From NCBI GenBank assembly GCA_007692485.1, contig REBY01000069.1:1-32562 (forward strand): a stretch of 32,562 nt of DNA, written 5' to 3'. This document shows, piece by piece, positions 1-6,285 of the stretch. The notes under the pieces were generated by a model, which saw only the letters and a program-made list of their open reading frames with translations, was not told the DNA's origin and made no database searches. This DNA is from Pseudomonadaceae bacterium. Its GTDB lineage: Bacteria > Pseudomonadota > Gammaproteobacteria > Pseudomonadales > Pseudomonadaceae. The position numbers were made by a program, and so were the translations under genes. Position 1 is the first letter of the stretch, and every line of letters starts with the position of its first letter.

Positions 1-391
1 GTTCCAGACTCATTGTCAGGGTCTCGGTCACCAAGGTGTCGTCACCAAATCCGGTGAGAAAGCTAAAAACAATATAGTTGCCATCCTCTACACCGGGCAA
101 ACGCCTGGTTTGCTCAGTACCGACCAGGTCGCGCTTGCCGAGCTCACCGAGATTGCTTCGGGCCATGTCGATCGCTTGGGCCAAGGCGGCTTGATCCAGG
201 GAGTCACGCATGAGACTGCCCGATTGCTCCCAGGCGCTGGCATAGTCGCACTCGTCAATGAGCGCCAGCCACTGCCAGGCCGCGTCTTCACTGGCAGGAC
301 TTGCCGCACCCGCGTGCAGGCACAGCGTCAGCAGGCAGGCGAGGAGTGTGGAGGTAAGCTGACGGTGCATAGGCCGAAGATGAGTCGTCAT
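1..391 (-). CDS. DUF4019-family secreted protein, 3' end cut by window edge
   Basis: This reading frame is open from an ATG at 391 to the window edge (130 codons) and is not in the ORF track because it runs off the sequence. A second in-frame ATG at 370 gives a cleaner signal peptide (MHRQLTSTLLACLLTL...), and neither start has a convincing Shine-Dalgarno, so the start is uncertain. After the signal peptide the pattern W-x-WLALID-x-x-DYASAWE, then an LGELGKRDL block, a LPG-x-x-DGNY block and a TETLTM strand, follows the layout I know from DUF4019 proteins (one domain of about 110 residues with unknown role). The final strands are outside the window. It is transcribed away from the ferric-reductase gene. 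The family call is from pattern memory; the function is unknown. Confidence 0.7.
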   Translation of the reverse strand, partial: MTTHLRPMHRQLTSTLLACLLTLCLHAGAASPASEDAAWQWLALIDECDYASAWEQSGSLMRDSLDQAALAQAIDMARSNLGELGKRDLVGTEQTRRLPGVEDGNYIVFSFLTGFGDDTLVTETLTMSLE

Positions 392-565
392 AGAATTAGT
401 CTGCCGCTTTACCCCGGTGTGTGAGCCCTACCCCTCTCAGAAAACCGATAAACATACTGAGATAGAGCGGTTTCTTGCTACCAATGAGTTATCAATGATT
501 GGTTTCCAGGCAAGAGATTAGGCAAATAAGCTACAGCGTGCAATTGCGCGATTGTTCAGGGGTGC

Positions 566-754
566 TCAGTCTGCTTGCGGCACCAGCAAGGCATCACCCG
601 TGGCGACCAGTTTTTCTTCACCATTGCGGGTTGAGTAGAGCTCTGCTGGGGTAAATACTTGCTGCCTTCCAGGTTTCACTACTCGGGCTACTACCCGAAA
701 ATGCTCACCCACGGCGGGTCTTGAACAGCGGTCAGGGTAATACTCCGCCGCGAT
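566..754 (-). pseudogene. C-terminal remnant of a PaaI/hotdog-type thioesterase
   Basis: On the minus strand an open stretch of about 62 codons lies between a stop at 755-757 and a stop at 566-568, without a usable start. It reads ...RPAVGEHFRVVARVVKPGRQ... and ends ...EEKLVATGDALLVPQAD. This matches the last strands of PaaI/DUF4442-like hotdog thioesterases, where a typical ending is an RPAxGExF strand, a VVKPGR turn and a EKLVATG strand. The N-terminal half with the active-site region is absent, and the residues just before RPA look disrupted. The rest would have to lie where the divergent ferric-reductase gene now begins. I read it as a decayed or truncated gene. The remaining gap sequence (392-565 and 755-803) shows nothing else I can support. 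Confidence 0.5.
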
Positions 755-803
755 TCAGTTAATCAGTTTGCCCTTGAACCCGCAGGCAATTAGGCTTGAG
801 CAC

Positions 804-2123
804 ATGAGAATTCGATATCGTGTGTTGATCGCCTGGATTGCGGTGTATTTTTTCCTGACCCTGGTGCCCATAGGGTTGGCTCTGATCTTTGATCGGCCGC
901 CGGCCCGTTCGTTCGGGATTGAACTCGGCGCCATGCTGGGTTTGCTAGGCCTTGGGGTCTTGGCCATGCAGTTGGTGATCTCCGGTCGGCACCCCTGGTT
1001 TGCCGGTGGTGTTGGGCAGGACAACCTGCTGCAATTCCACCGGCAAACGGGCATTTTTGCCTGGCTGCTGGTGCTGGCTCATCCGCTCACGCTGTTGATC
1101 GCTGAGCCGACATTTGCCGATTACTTGCATCCGGGTGATGAGTTGCTGCGTGCATTGACCCTGAGTGGCGTGTTGGTTGCCACTACCTTGCTGGTGGTCA
1201 CGTCTTTATGGCGCGTTACACTGAAATTGCAATATGAATGGTGGCGTGCACTGCACGGTGTGCTGTCTTTATTTGTCGTCAGTGCAGGGCTCGGTCATGC
1301 CCTGATGGTCAGTCACTATACGGCCGGGTGGCCAATTAAAATTGCGCTCACTCTTGCTGTAGGGGCTGCGCTCTTGCTGTTGGTTGATTCCCGTCTTCTG
1401 CGCCCCTGGCGCTTGAAGGGCAAGCCTTGGACCGTTATGGAAGCAGACGCAATAGACGGTGATGCGACCCGCTTGGTGCTTGAGGCTGATAAGCATCCGG
1501 GTATCAGTTTTGCGCCCGGACAGTTCGCCTGGATCACCATAGGTGACACGCCGTTCTCCTTGCAGCAGCACCCGTTTTCAATTCACTCGGATGCCCACAA
1601 CCCCGCGCGTTTGGAATTCACCGCCAAACATGCCGGCGATTTCACGCGTTCCCTCAGTGAGGTCAAAGCGGGAAGCAAGGCTTGGGTTGAAGGCCCTTAT
1701 GGCGTTTTCACCACTGACCCGGCCAGTGAGCGGGATGCGTTTATCGTCGCGGGTGGCGTGGGTATTACTCCGATCATCAGCATGTTGCGCAGCTGCGCTG
1801 TCGAGAAAAGCACCAAGCAGTTTTTGTTGCTGTACGCGAACACCGATCAGGCATCGATATTGTTCCATGATGAACTGGAGCGGCTGTCTGCCCAGATCGA
1901 TCTCAAGGTGGTTCACATCCTGGAGGAGGCGCCAGAAGGGTGGAACGGGGAAGAGGGCATGATCGATGGCAAGTTGTTGGACAAGTACCTGAAAGGCGTC
2001 AGCGACAATACTGACTATTACGTTTGCGGTCCGCCGCCTTTGATGGATGCGGTGGAAACAGCGTTACGCCAGCGTCAGGTGCCCATCGAGCAGATCAATT
2101 CTGAACGCTTCAATCTCGTTTAA
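804..2123 (+). CDS. Ferric-reductase-like transmembrane flavoprotein (ferredoxin-reductase family)
   Basis: The product (439 residues) is a predicted membrane oxidoreductase that would pass electrons from NAD(P)H through FAD to heme or a metal acceptor in the inner membrane. The N-terminal half has about six membrane segments with paired histidines (HRQTG / LAHPL and LHGVLS / GLGHAL), the usual heme-ligand arrangement of the ferric-reductase domain. The C-terminal half has the FAD-binding HPFSI motif (about residue 255), a GPYG loop, the nucleotide-binding GGVGITP motif (about residue 320) and YVCGPPPLMDA near the end. The ORF track starts at TTG 768, but I chose ATG 804 because the membrane domain begins directly after it. 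The small ORF at 2143 follows 19 bases later. The acceptor cannot be told from sequence; COG4097-type ferric reductase is the best family call. Confidence 0.85.
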   Translation: MRIRYRVLIAWIAVYFFLTLVPIGLALIFDRPPARSFGIELGAMLGLLGLGVLAMQLVISGRHPWFAGGVGQDNLLQFHRQTGIFAWLLVLAHPLTLLIAEPTFADYLHPGDELLRALTLSGVLVATTLLVVTSLWRVTLKLQYEWWRALHGVLSLFVVSAGLGHALMVSHYTAGWPIKIALTLAVGAALLLLVDSRLLRPWRLKGKPWTVMEADAIDGDATRLVLEADKHPGISFAPGQFAWITIGDTPFSLQQHPFSIHSDAHNPARLEFTAKHAGDFTRSLSEVKAGSKAWVEGPYGVFTTDPASERDAFIVAGGVGITPIISMLRSCAVEKSTKQFLLLYANTDQASILFHDELERLSAQIDLKVVHILEEAPEGWNGEEGMIDGKLLDKYLKGVSDNTDYYVCGPPPLMDAVETALRQRQVPIEQINSERFNLV

Positions 2124-2142
2124 CCCCTGTCCTGGAGGCAGC

Positions 2143-2235
2143 ATGCTGCATCTCTTTGCAAAACACGCTGGCACGCTGATTGCGGTTGCATTGCTGGTAA
2201 CCACATTGGCAATTGCCCTGGTGCTGTTTGCTTAA
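2143..2235 (+). CDS. Small single-pass membrane peptide, 30 residues
   Basis: An ATG preceded by GGAGG at a spacing of 4 starts a 30-codon frame, 19 bases after the ferric-reductase stop. The peptide has a short polar head (MLHLFAKH) and one long hydrophobic helix (LIAVALLVTTLAIALVLF) ending in a bare alanine. The ORF track shows this frame only as part of a longer upstream-extended ORF from 2047. The good ribosome binding site, the tight spacing and the clean single-helix design support a real small protein, perhaps an accessory subunit of the upstream reductase. I recognise no family, and no homologue was checked. Confidence 0.5.
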   Translation: MLHLFAKHAGTLIAVALLVTTLAIALVLFA

Positions 2236-2327
2236 CACAGCGCGCCCGGTCTGTTGCTGGATAACCTCTTGCAGGTTGCTGTTGGGCTCGGCCAAACCTT
2301 AATGATTTCTGATAATGCGAGGGTGAA

Positions 2328-3137
2328 ATGTCTGCAACTGATGAGCTGGTGTTAGCCGAGCAACACGGGGCGACTTGTGTACTGACCTTGAACCAACCGG
2401 CCAAGCGCAATGCCTTGATCACCGAAACCTATCAAGTGATGGGGGCGCACCTGGATCGGGTATTAGCCGATCCGCATGTGGCGAATGTGGTATTGACCGG
2501 TGCTGGTGATTTCTTTTGCTCCGGGGGTGACTTGCTGGCGCTGGAAACGCGGGCAGCCTTGCCGCTGGCCGAGCGCGAGGAACGCATTGAGCATTTGCAT
2601 GCGCTGGTGCGCAAGCTCAAGTTTTTCCCCAAGCCGGTAATTGCCGCTATGGAAGGTGGTGCGGCAGGCGCGGGAGCTTCTCTGGTGTTTGCCGCGGATC
2701 TGGTAGTAGCGGCGTCGGGTAGTTATATCTCGTTGGCATATGTCAAAGCCGGCCTGGTGCCCGATGGTGGCGGTTCTGGTTTTCTTGCGTTAGCACTGCC
2801 GCATCAACTGGCGGCAGAAATAGCGTTGCTGGGTGGGCGCTTACCGGTTGAGCGCTTTGCGGCGGCGGGCGTGGTTAACCGGGTAGTTGCCCCAGGTATG
2901 GCCTTAACCGAGGCGCTGGCATTGGGCGCCACTCTGGCAGAGGGCGCGCGGGATGCGCAAACCATGATTCTGGGTTTGCTGGATGCGCCGCAGCGTGAAG
3001 CCTTTGAGCAGCAACTGGAGCGCGAAAAACAGGCGATTTCTGTTGCCTTGGGCGGTGCTGAGGCGGCAGAGGGAATTGCTGCGTTCAAGCAAAAACGGAC
3101 GCCACGCTTTCCTTTGCCAGGTAAAAAAGCTGAATAA
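2328..3137 (+). CDS. Enoyl-CoA hydratase/isomerase (crotonase) family protein, PaaG/oxepin-CoA-hydrolase-like
   Basis: This 269-residue crotonase-fold protein acts on an acyl-CoA in the cytosol. GAGGG sits just ahead of the ATG. The family signature is present: the NQPAKRNAL start, an oxyanion-hole segment GDFFCSGGD and a second one at GGAAGAGASLVFAADLV. By eye, the two glutamates used by true enoyl-CoA hydratases are replaced (E144 position by Ser, E164 position by Tyr). An Asp is present in the LVPDGGGS loop, as in PaaG-type isomerases. The protein is therefore more likely an isomerase or ring-opening-type enzyme than a classical hydratase. NCBI names such proteins 'oxepin-CoA hydrolase, alternative type', but no phenylacetate genes are nearby, so the substrate is unknown. 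Confidence 0.8.
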   Translation: MSATDELVLAEQHGATCVLTLNQPAKRNALITETYQVMGAHLDRVLADPHVANVVLTGAGDFFCSGGDLLALETRAALPLAEREERIEHLHALVRKLKFFPKPVIAAMEGGAAGAGASLVFAADLVVAASGSYISLAYVKAGLVPDGGGSGFLALALPHQLAAEIALLGGRLPVERFAAAGVVNRVVAPGMALTEALALGATLAEGARDAQTMILGLLDAPQREAFEQQLEREKQAISVALGGAEAAEGIAAFKQKRTPRFPLPGKKAE

Positions 3138-3268
3138 GAGGGTTGCGCGAGGCCTTTCTTGCATATTGCACGATGCGAATCTACCCGTATGGGTGATTTG
3201 CATGGTCTGTTTAGTGTTGCGGGTTTTTAACTTATTGAAATATAAGGGTTATTGAGCGGGAGCAAAGT

Positions 3269-3284
3269 TGGCACGCAGACTGCA
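3269..3284 (+). promoter_or_regulatory. Candidate sigma-54 (RpoN) promoter for the BON-BON-CsbD unit
   Basis: TGGCACGCAGACTGCA has the -24 element TGGCACG and a -12 element CTGCA (consensus TTGCA), with the invariant GG and GC exactly ten bases apart. Transcription would start near 3295 and leave a leader of about 50 bases before the ATG at 3347. A short inverted repeat, ACCC-GTAT-GGGT at 3183-3194, lies about 85 bases upstream where an enhancer-binding protein could sit. No activator gene is visible in the window. Other content of the 3138-3346 gap was not recognised. Confidence 0.5.
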
Positions 3285-3346
3285 ACGTATACAGTGAGAC
3301 TGCAGCAAAGAGGTTGCAGATAAACTGGAATAAAGGAGTTTGATCC

Positions 3347-3709
3347 ATGAAACAGTCAACTAAAGGTTTTGCAATTGCCACTCTGACCGCCGCTGCCCTG
3401 AGCATGGGTATGTCATCAGCCGCTATGGCTTACGATAACGATGATGGCATGCGCGATTCCGCAGGTGATGCCATGGAATCAGCTGGTCAGGCTACTTCCG
3501 ATACCTGGATCACCAGCAAGGTACGCGCCAGCTTCGTAGCTGAAAGCGAGCTGTCTGCCTTGGATATTGGTGTTGAAACCAATGAAGGTGTCGTTACCCT
3601 GAGCGGTGAAGTCTATACCGATGCCGAGCGTGACCTGGCAATTCAGGTAGCTGAAGATATCGAGGGTGTCGAAGAAGTTGCTGCTGACGGTCTGACCGTC
3701 GCTGAGTAA
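3347..3709 (+). CDS. BON-domain periplasmic protein (OsmY-like), copy 1
   Basis: The 120-residue product has a Sec signal peptide (MKQSTKGF..., cleavage probably after SAAMA) followed by one BON domain. The domain reads DTWITSKVRASFVAE, then VETNEGVVTLSGEV, then AIQVAEDIEGVEEV. BON domains bind phospholipid or envelope surfaces, and OsmY-type proteins are periplasmic stress proteins; the exact role here is unknown. AGGAG lies 9 bases before the ATG. It is the first gene of a three-gene run with a near-copy (3788) and a CsbD gene (4213), under the sigma-54-like promoter. A 44-residue block (from ESAGQAT to VVTLSG) is identical in both copies. Confidence 0.88.
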   Translation: MKQSTKGFAIATLTAAALSMGMSSAAMAYDNDDGMRDSAGDAMESAGQATSDTWITSKVRASFVAESELSALDIGVETNEGVVTLSGEVYTDAERDLAIQVAEDIEGVEEVAADGLTVAE

Positions 3710-3718
3710 TCGTATCGC

Positions 3719-3748
3719 TGGCTCGCTGCGCTGTGCGCAGCGTTGCCA
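3719..3748 (+). other. Intergenic hairpin between the two BON genes
   Basis: A perfect 8-bp stem CGCTGCGC / GCGCAGCG with a TGT loop is extended by an outer TGGC / GCCA pairing across small bulges. No T-run follows, so it is unlikely to be a terminator. It could set relative mRNA stability or expression within the unit. Confidence 0.6.
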
Positions 3749-3787
3749 GACAGCAGTTCTTTCTAATGGCTATCAAGGAGAATGACC

Positions 3788-4147
3788 ATGAAAACTTCGA
3801 CCAAGAATTTTGCTATCGCCACTATTGCAGCCACTGCATTGGGGCTGTCAGCAATGTCGGCTGCTGTGCTGGCAGACGAGCACAAAAACCGCGATAAGGC
3901 TGAAAGTGCTATGGAAAGTGCTGGTCAGGCGACTTCAGACACTTGGATCACCAGTAAGGTACGCGCCAGCTTCGTAGCTGAGAGCGAGCTTTCCGCCTTG
4001 GATATTGGTGTTGAAACCAATGAAGGCGTCGTTACTCTGAGTGGTGATGTCGACACTGACGCCCAGCGTGACCTGGCCATCAAAGTCGCTGAAGACATTG
4101 AAGGTGTTGAAGCTGTCGCAGCCGATGGTTTGAACTCGCACGAGTAA
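3788..4147 (+). CDS. BON-domain periplasmic protein (OsmY-like), copy 2
   Basis: This 119-residue paralogue follows copy 1 directly. The ORF track starts at ATG 3782, but AGGAG at 3776-3780 is only 1 base from that codon and 7 bases from ATG 3788. The 3788 start also gives the same MK-ST opening as copy 1. A signal peptide is cleaved probably after AAVLA, and the BON domain follows. The mature N-terminus (DEHKNRDKAESAM) differs from copy 1, whereas the BON core is almost the same. Differences in the core are few and partly charge-changing (GEVYTDAE versus GDVDTDAQ). It is likely co-transcribed with copy 1 and csbD. Confidence 0.88.
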   Translation: MKTSTKNFAIATIAATALGLSAMSAAVLADEHKNRDKAESAMESAGQATSDTWITSKVRASFVAESELSALDIGVETNEGVVTLSGDVDTDAQRDLAIKVAEDIEGVEAVAADGLNSHE

Positions 4148-4157
4148 TTACTCGCAT

Positions 4158-4193
4158 TGAACTCGCCGGGTGGCAACGCCCGGCTGGCGTTCA
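4158..4193 (+). other. Intergenic hairpin between BON copy 2 and the CsbD gene
   Basis: A GCCGGG / CCCGGC stem is enclosed by an outer TGAAC / GTTCA pairing with short internal loops. As with the hairpin at 3719, no T-run follows and the ribosome binding site of the next gene starts a few bases later, so a processing or stability role is more likely than termination. Confidence 0.55.
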
Positions 4194-4212
4194 GCTGAAT
4201 AGGAGAATGATC

Positions 4213-4410
4213 ATGAATAGCGATATTCTCAAAGGTAAATGGAAGCAAGTACGTGGTCGCGTCAAGGAGCGTTGGGGTAACCTGACTGATGATGATTTGG
4301 ACGTGATCGACGGTCATTCGGAACATTTGGCCGGTAAGCTGCAAGAGAAGTATGGCTGGACCAAGGAAAAGGCCCAGCAAGAGCTACGTGATTTCAACGA
4401 CAGTTTGTAA
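4213..4410 (+). CDS. CsbD-family stress protein
   Basis: This small soluble protein of 65 residues opens MNSDILKGKWKQVRGRVKERWG and continues with NLTDDDLD and a KYGWTKEKAQQEL helix, the full CsbD-like pattern. CsbD/YjbJ proteins are abundant general-stress proteins of unknown mechanism. The ORF track uses ATG 4207, but AGGAG at 4201-4205 is 7 bases from ATG 4213 and almost touches 4207, so 4213 is the better start. It is the last gene of the BON-BON-CsbD unit and is followed within 20 bases by a strong terminator. Pairing with BON/OsmY genes is common in pseudomonads and supports an envelope or osmotic stress role (inference). Confidence 0.9.
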   Translation: MNSDILKGKWKQVRGRVKERWGNLTDDDLDVIDGHSEHLAGKLQEKYGWTKEKAQQELRDFNDSL

Positions 4411-4426
4411 TCACTGGCCGTAAGCC

Positions 4427-4470
4427 CCCACAAAAAAACCCGCAGGTTAGCCTGCGGGTTTTTTTGTGGG
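4427..4470. terminator. Bidirectional intrinsic terminator between csbD and the tetR gene
   Basis: A 20-bp perfect stem has a GC-rich core (CCCGCAGG / CCTGCGGG, loop TTAG) flanked by an A7 tract on the left and a T7 tract on the right. It can therefore stop transcription from the BON-CsbD unit on the plus strand and from the convergent tetR gene on the minus strand. Confidence 0.95.
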
Positions 4471-4485
4471 CTTGGTAAAGGTTCG

Positions 4486-5124
4486 CTAGTGGCTATGCTT
4501 GCGGGTTGCGCGCAGAAACAGGTCGACGGCGGACTCTATGCGGTATGAACATTCTGCTTTGTCCGGCAATGGGCGTCCGTTCATCAGCAAGCCGGTGAAC
4601 ATGCTGCCTTTCCACATACCGATCAGTTGTTCAGCAGCCATGGCCGGATCTTCAACATTGATCTGGTCTTGCTCGATAGCGTGGCGCAGGCACTCTTCTG
4701 CCCGGCGAACAAAGGCAATGGGGCCATCCTGGTAGATCAGCTCACCGTGTGTGCCATGCCGCTCGCCATGAGCAATGACTGCCCGCATGATCTTGATGCC
4801 TTCTTCACTGGCGAGAAAGTTCAACAATTGGTGACCCAGGCGCAAGAGCTGTTCGCGCAGACCTTCCAGCGACGAAAAGGGCTCGGGACCCTGGCCAACC
4901 AAGGCGCGGTGCTGACGTTCCAGTACCGCTTTGAGCAGGCCATCGGCATTATCGAAATGTCGATACAGGGTGCTTTTGGCCACCCCGGCACGGCGCGCCA
5001 CAGACTCCATACCAAACTGTAGATCGCCCTCGGCGATGCTTTGCAGCGCATGGTCAAGAATGCGTTCGATCTTTTCTGGATCGACCGGCCGCCCGGGGCG
5101 AGCGTGGCTAGCGGGTTTTTGCAT
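4486..5124 (-). CDS. TetR/AcrR-family repressor of the adjacent RND pump
   Basis: The product is 212 residues. After a basic tail and GRPVDPEKIERIL comes the helix-turn-helix MESVARRAGVAKSTLYRHFDN (about residues 40-60), followed by a long helical ligand domain resembling the AefR-type TetR C-terminus. It is transcribed divergently from the RND adaptor and pump genes across a 102-base gap with a short inverted repeat, the usual arrangement of a local efflux repressor. Layout and length resemble MexL of the P. aeruginosa mexL-mexJK locus, but orthology cannot be settled here. The ligand is unknown. Confidence 0.88.
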   Translation of the reverse strand: MQKPASHARPGRPVDPEKIERILDHALQSIAEGDLQFGMESVARRAGVAKSTLYRHFDNADGLLKAVLERQHRALVGQGPEPFSSLEGLREQLLRLGHQLLNFLASEEGIKIMRAVIAHGERHGTHGELIYQDGPIAFVRRAEECLRHAIEQDQINVEDPAMAAEQLIGMWKGSMFTGLLMNGRPLPDKAECSYRIESAVDLFLRATRKHSH

Positions 5125-5168
5125 TATTGCACTCCATTCAAGACACGCATGATGCGCGGAAAAACTAT

Positions 5169-5187
5169 TTACGGTACGTTTCCGTTC
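5169..5187. promoter_or_regulatory. Candidate TetR operator in the divergent tetR / RND gap
   Basis: TTACGGTACGTTTCCGTTC contains the inverted repeat ACGG-N7-CCGT, roughly midway between the tetR start (5124) and the adaptor start (5227). An AT-rich TATTAT stretch lies just downstream toward the pump genes. The half-sites are short, so this is only a candidate binding site for the adjacent repressor. Confidence 0.35.
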
Positions 5188-5226
5188 TGTAATTATTATG
5201 GCATCGCCAATACAAGGTTAACAAAA

Positions 5227-6285
5227 ATGCGTCCTGTACTGCTCACTCTGCTCATGTCGACCCTACTGCTAGGTTGTGGCAACGACTCGATGTCGCCACC
5301 CGCGGATGATAACCCGCTGAAAGTCCGTGTGGTGGAATTGCAACTGGCCAGCCCACCTGAGTGGACCTTGAGTGGCAGCGTACAGGCCCGTCATCAGGTA
5401 GAGCTGGGTTTTCGCCTGGCCGGGGAGATCAATGCCCGTCAGGTACATGCCGGCCAGCGGGTGGACGCGGACCAGGTGCTGCTGACGCTTGATCCGCGTG
5501 ACGTCAGCCAACAATTGGCTTCAGCTCGTGCCGCGCTGGCGTCTGCTCGGTTGCAAGCGGAGAACGCTGAATCCAGCCGCAAGCGCTTGTTGAGCCTGCG
5601 TGAGCGTGATCTGGTGCCGGTGCAGAATTACGATGATGCGGTCACCGCAGCAGAAGCCGCGCAGGAAAGTGTACGCAGCGCCCAGGCGCAACTGGCCCAG
5701 GCGCAGACTGCGCTGGAATATGTCGAGTTACGTGCTCCGGCCTCCGGGGTATTGATTGAAGTCAGCGGTGAAGTTGGTCAGGTAGTTTCACCAGGGCAAG
5801 CGGTCGCCGTTCTTGCCTCTGAAGGTGAACACGAGATTGAAGTCTTTGTCCCTGAACGCCGTCGCCGCGGCCTACCGGAGCAGGGTGAGGTCGTGCTTTT
5901 TGGTGGTCAGCAACGCGCTCCGGCGAGTCTGCGCGAGGTTGCCGGTGCAGCGGACCCGATGACCCGCAGTTGGCGGGCGCGCTTTGCGATCGATGATGAT
6001 CCGGATAACTGGCCTTTGGGCAGCAGCGTAACCTTACAGTTGCATGGCAATGGTGAGGGCGATACGGGCTTGCAACAATTGCCGCTCAGCGCCTTGGTCG
6101 ACAAGGGGCAGGGCACCGGAGTGTGGCAGGTACGCGACGGCAAGGTTGAGTTTGTTGCGGTTGAGCTGGTCAGTACGCGTAAAGAGCAGGCCTGGGTGCG
6201 CAGCGATTTGGCCGCCGGTACGCCGGTCGTTGCTTTAGGCGTGCACTTGTTGCAAGCGGGGCAGATGGTTGAGGTGCTGCCATGA
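5227..6285 (+). CDS. RND efflux periplasmic adaptor lipoprotein (HlyD family)
   Basis: The product is a membrane-fusion protein of 352 residues linking an inner-membrane RND pump to an outer-membrane channel. The track ORF begins at 5041, but ATG 5227 has AAGG nine bases upstream and starts a lipoprotein signal peptide with lipobox LLGC (Cys17). Next come a lipoyl half (LSGSVQARHQVELGFRLAG), an alpha-hairpin rich in Ala/Gln (about residues 95-160) and the second lipoyl half (LRAPASGVLIEVSGEVGQVV). The beta-barrel and membrane-proximal parts follow. Its stop overlaps the pump start by 4 bases (ATGA), so the two are translationally coupled. Confidence 0.9.
   Translation: MRPVLLTLLMSTLLLGCGNDSMSPPADDNPLKVRVVELQLASPPEWTLSGSVQARHQVELGFRLAGEINARQVHAGQRVDADQVLLTLDPRDVSQQLASARAALASARLQAENAESSRKRLLSLRERDLVPVQNYDDAVTAAEAAQESVRSAQAQLAQAQTALEYVELRAPASGVLIEVSGEVGQVVSPGQAVAVLASEGEHEIEVFVPERRRRGLPEQGEVVLFGGQQRAPASLREVAGAADPMTRSWRARFAIDDDPDNWPLGSSVTLQLHGNGEGDTGLQQLPLSALVDKGQGTGVWQVRDGKVEFVAVELVSTRKEQAWVRSDLAAGTPVVALGVHLLQAGQMVEVLP

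Noticed and set aside
110-424. Plus-strand ORF of 104 codons at the left edge
   Set aside because: It lies opposite the DUF4019 frame, which has a signal peptide and family pattern. The plus-strand translation has no recognisable features.
768-803. TTG start of the ferric-reductase ORF
   Set aside because: It adds 12 polar residues without a ribosome site. ATG 804 begins directly before the first membrane helix.
5041-5226. Upstream extension of the RND adaptor ORF
   Set aside because: It runs through the start of the divergent tetR gene and would destroy the lipoprotein signal that begins at ATG 5227.
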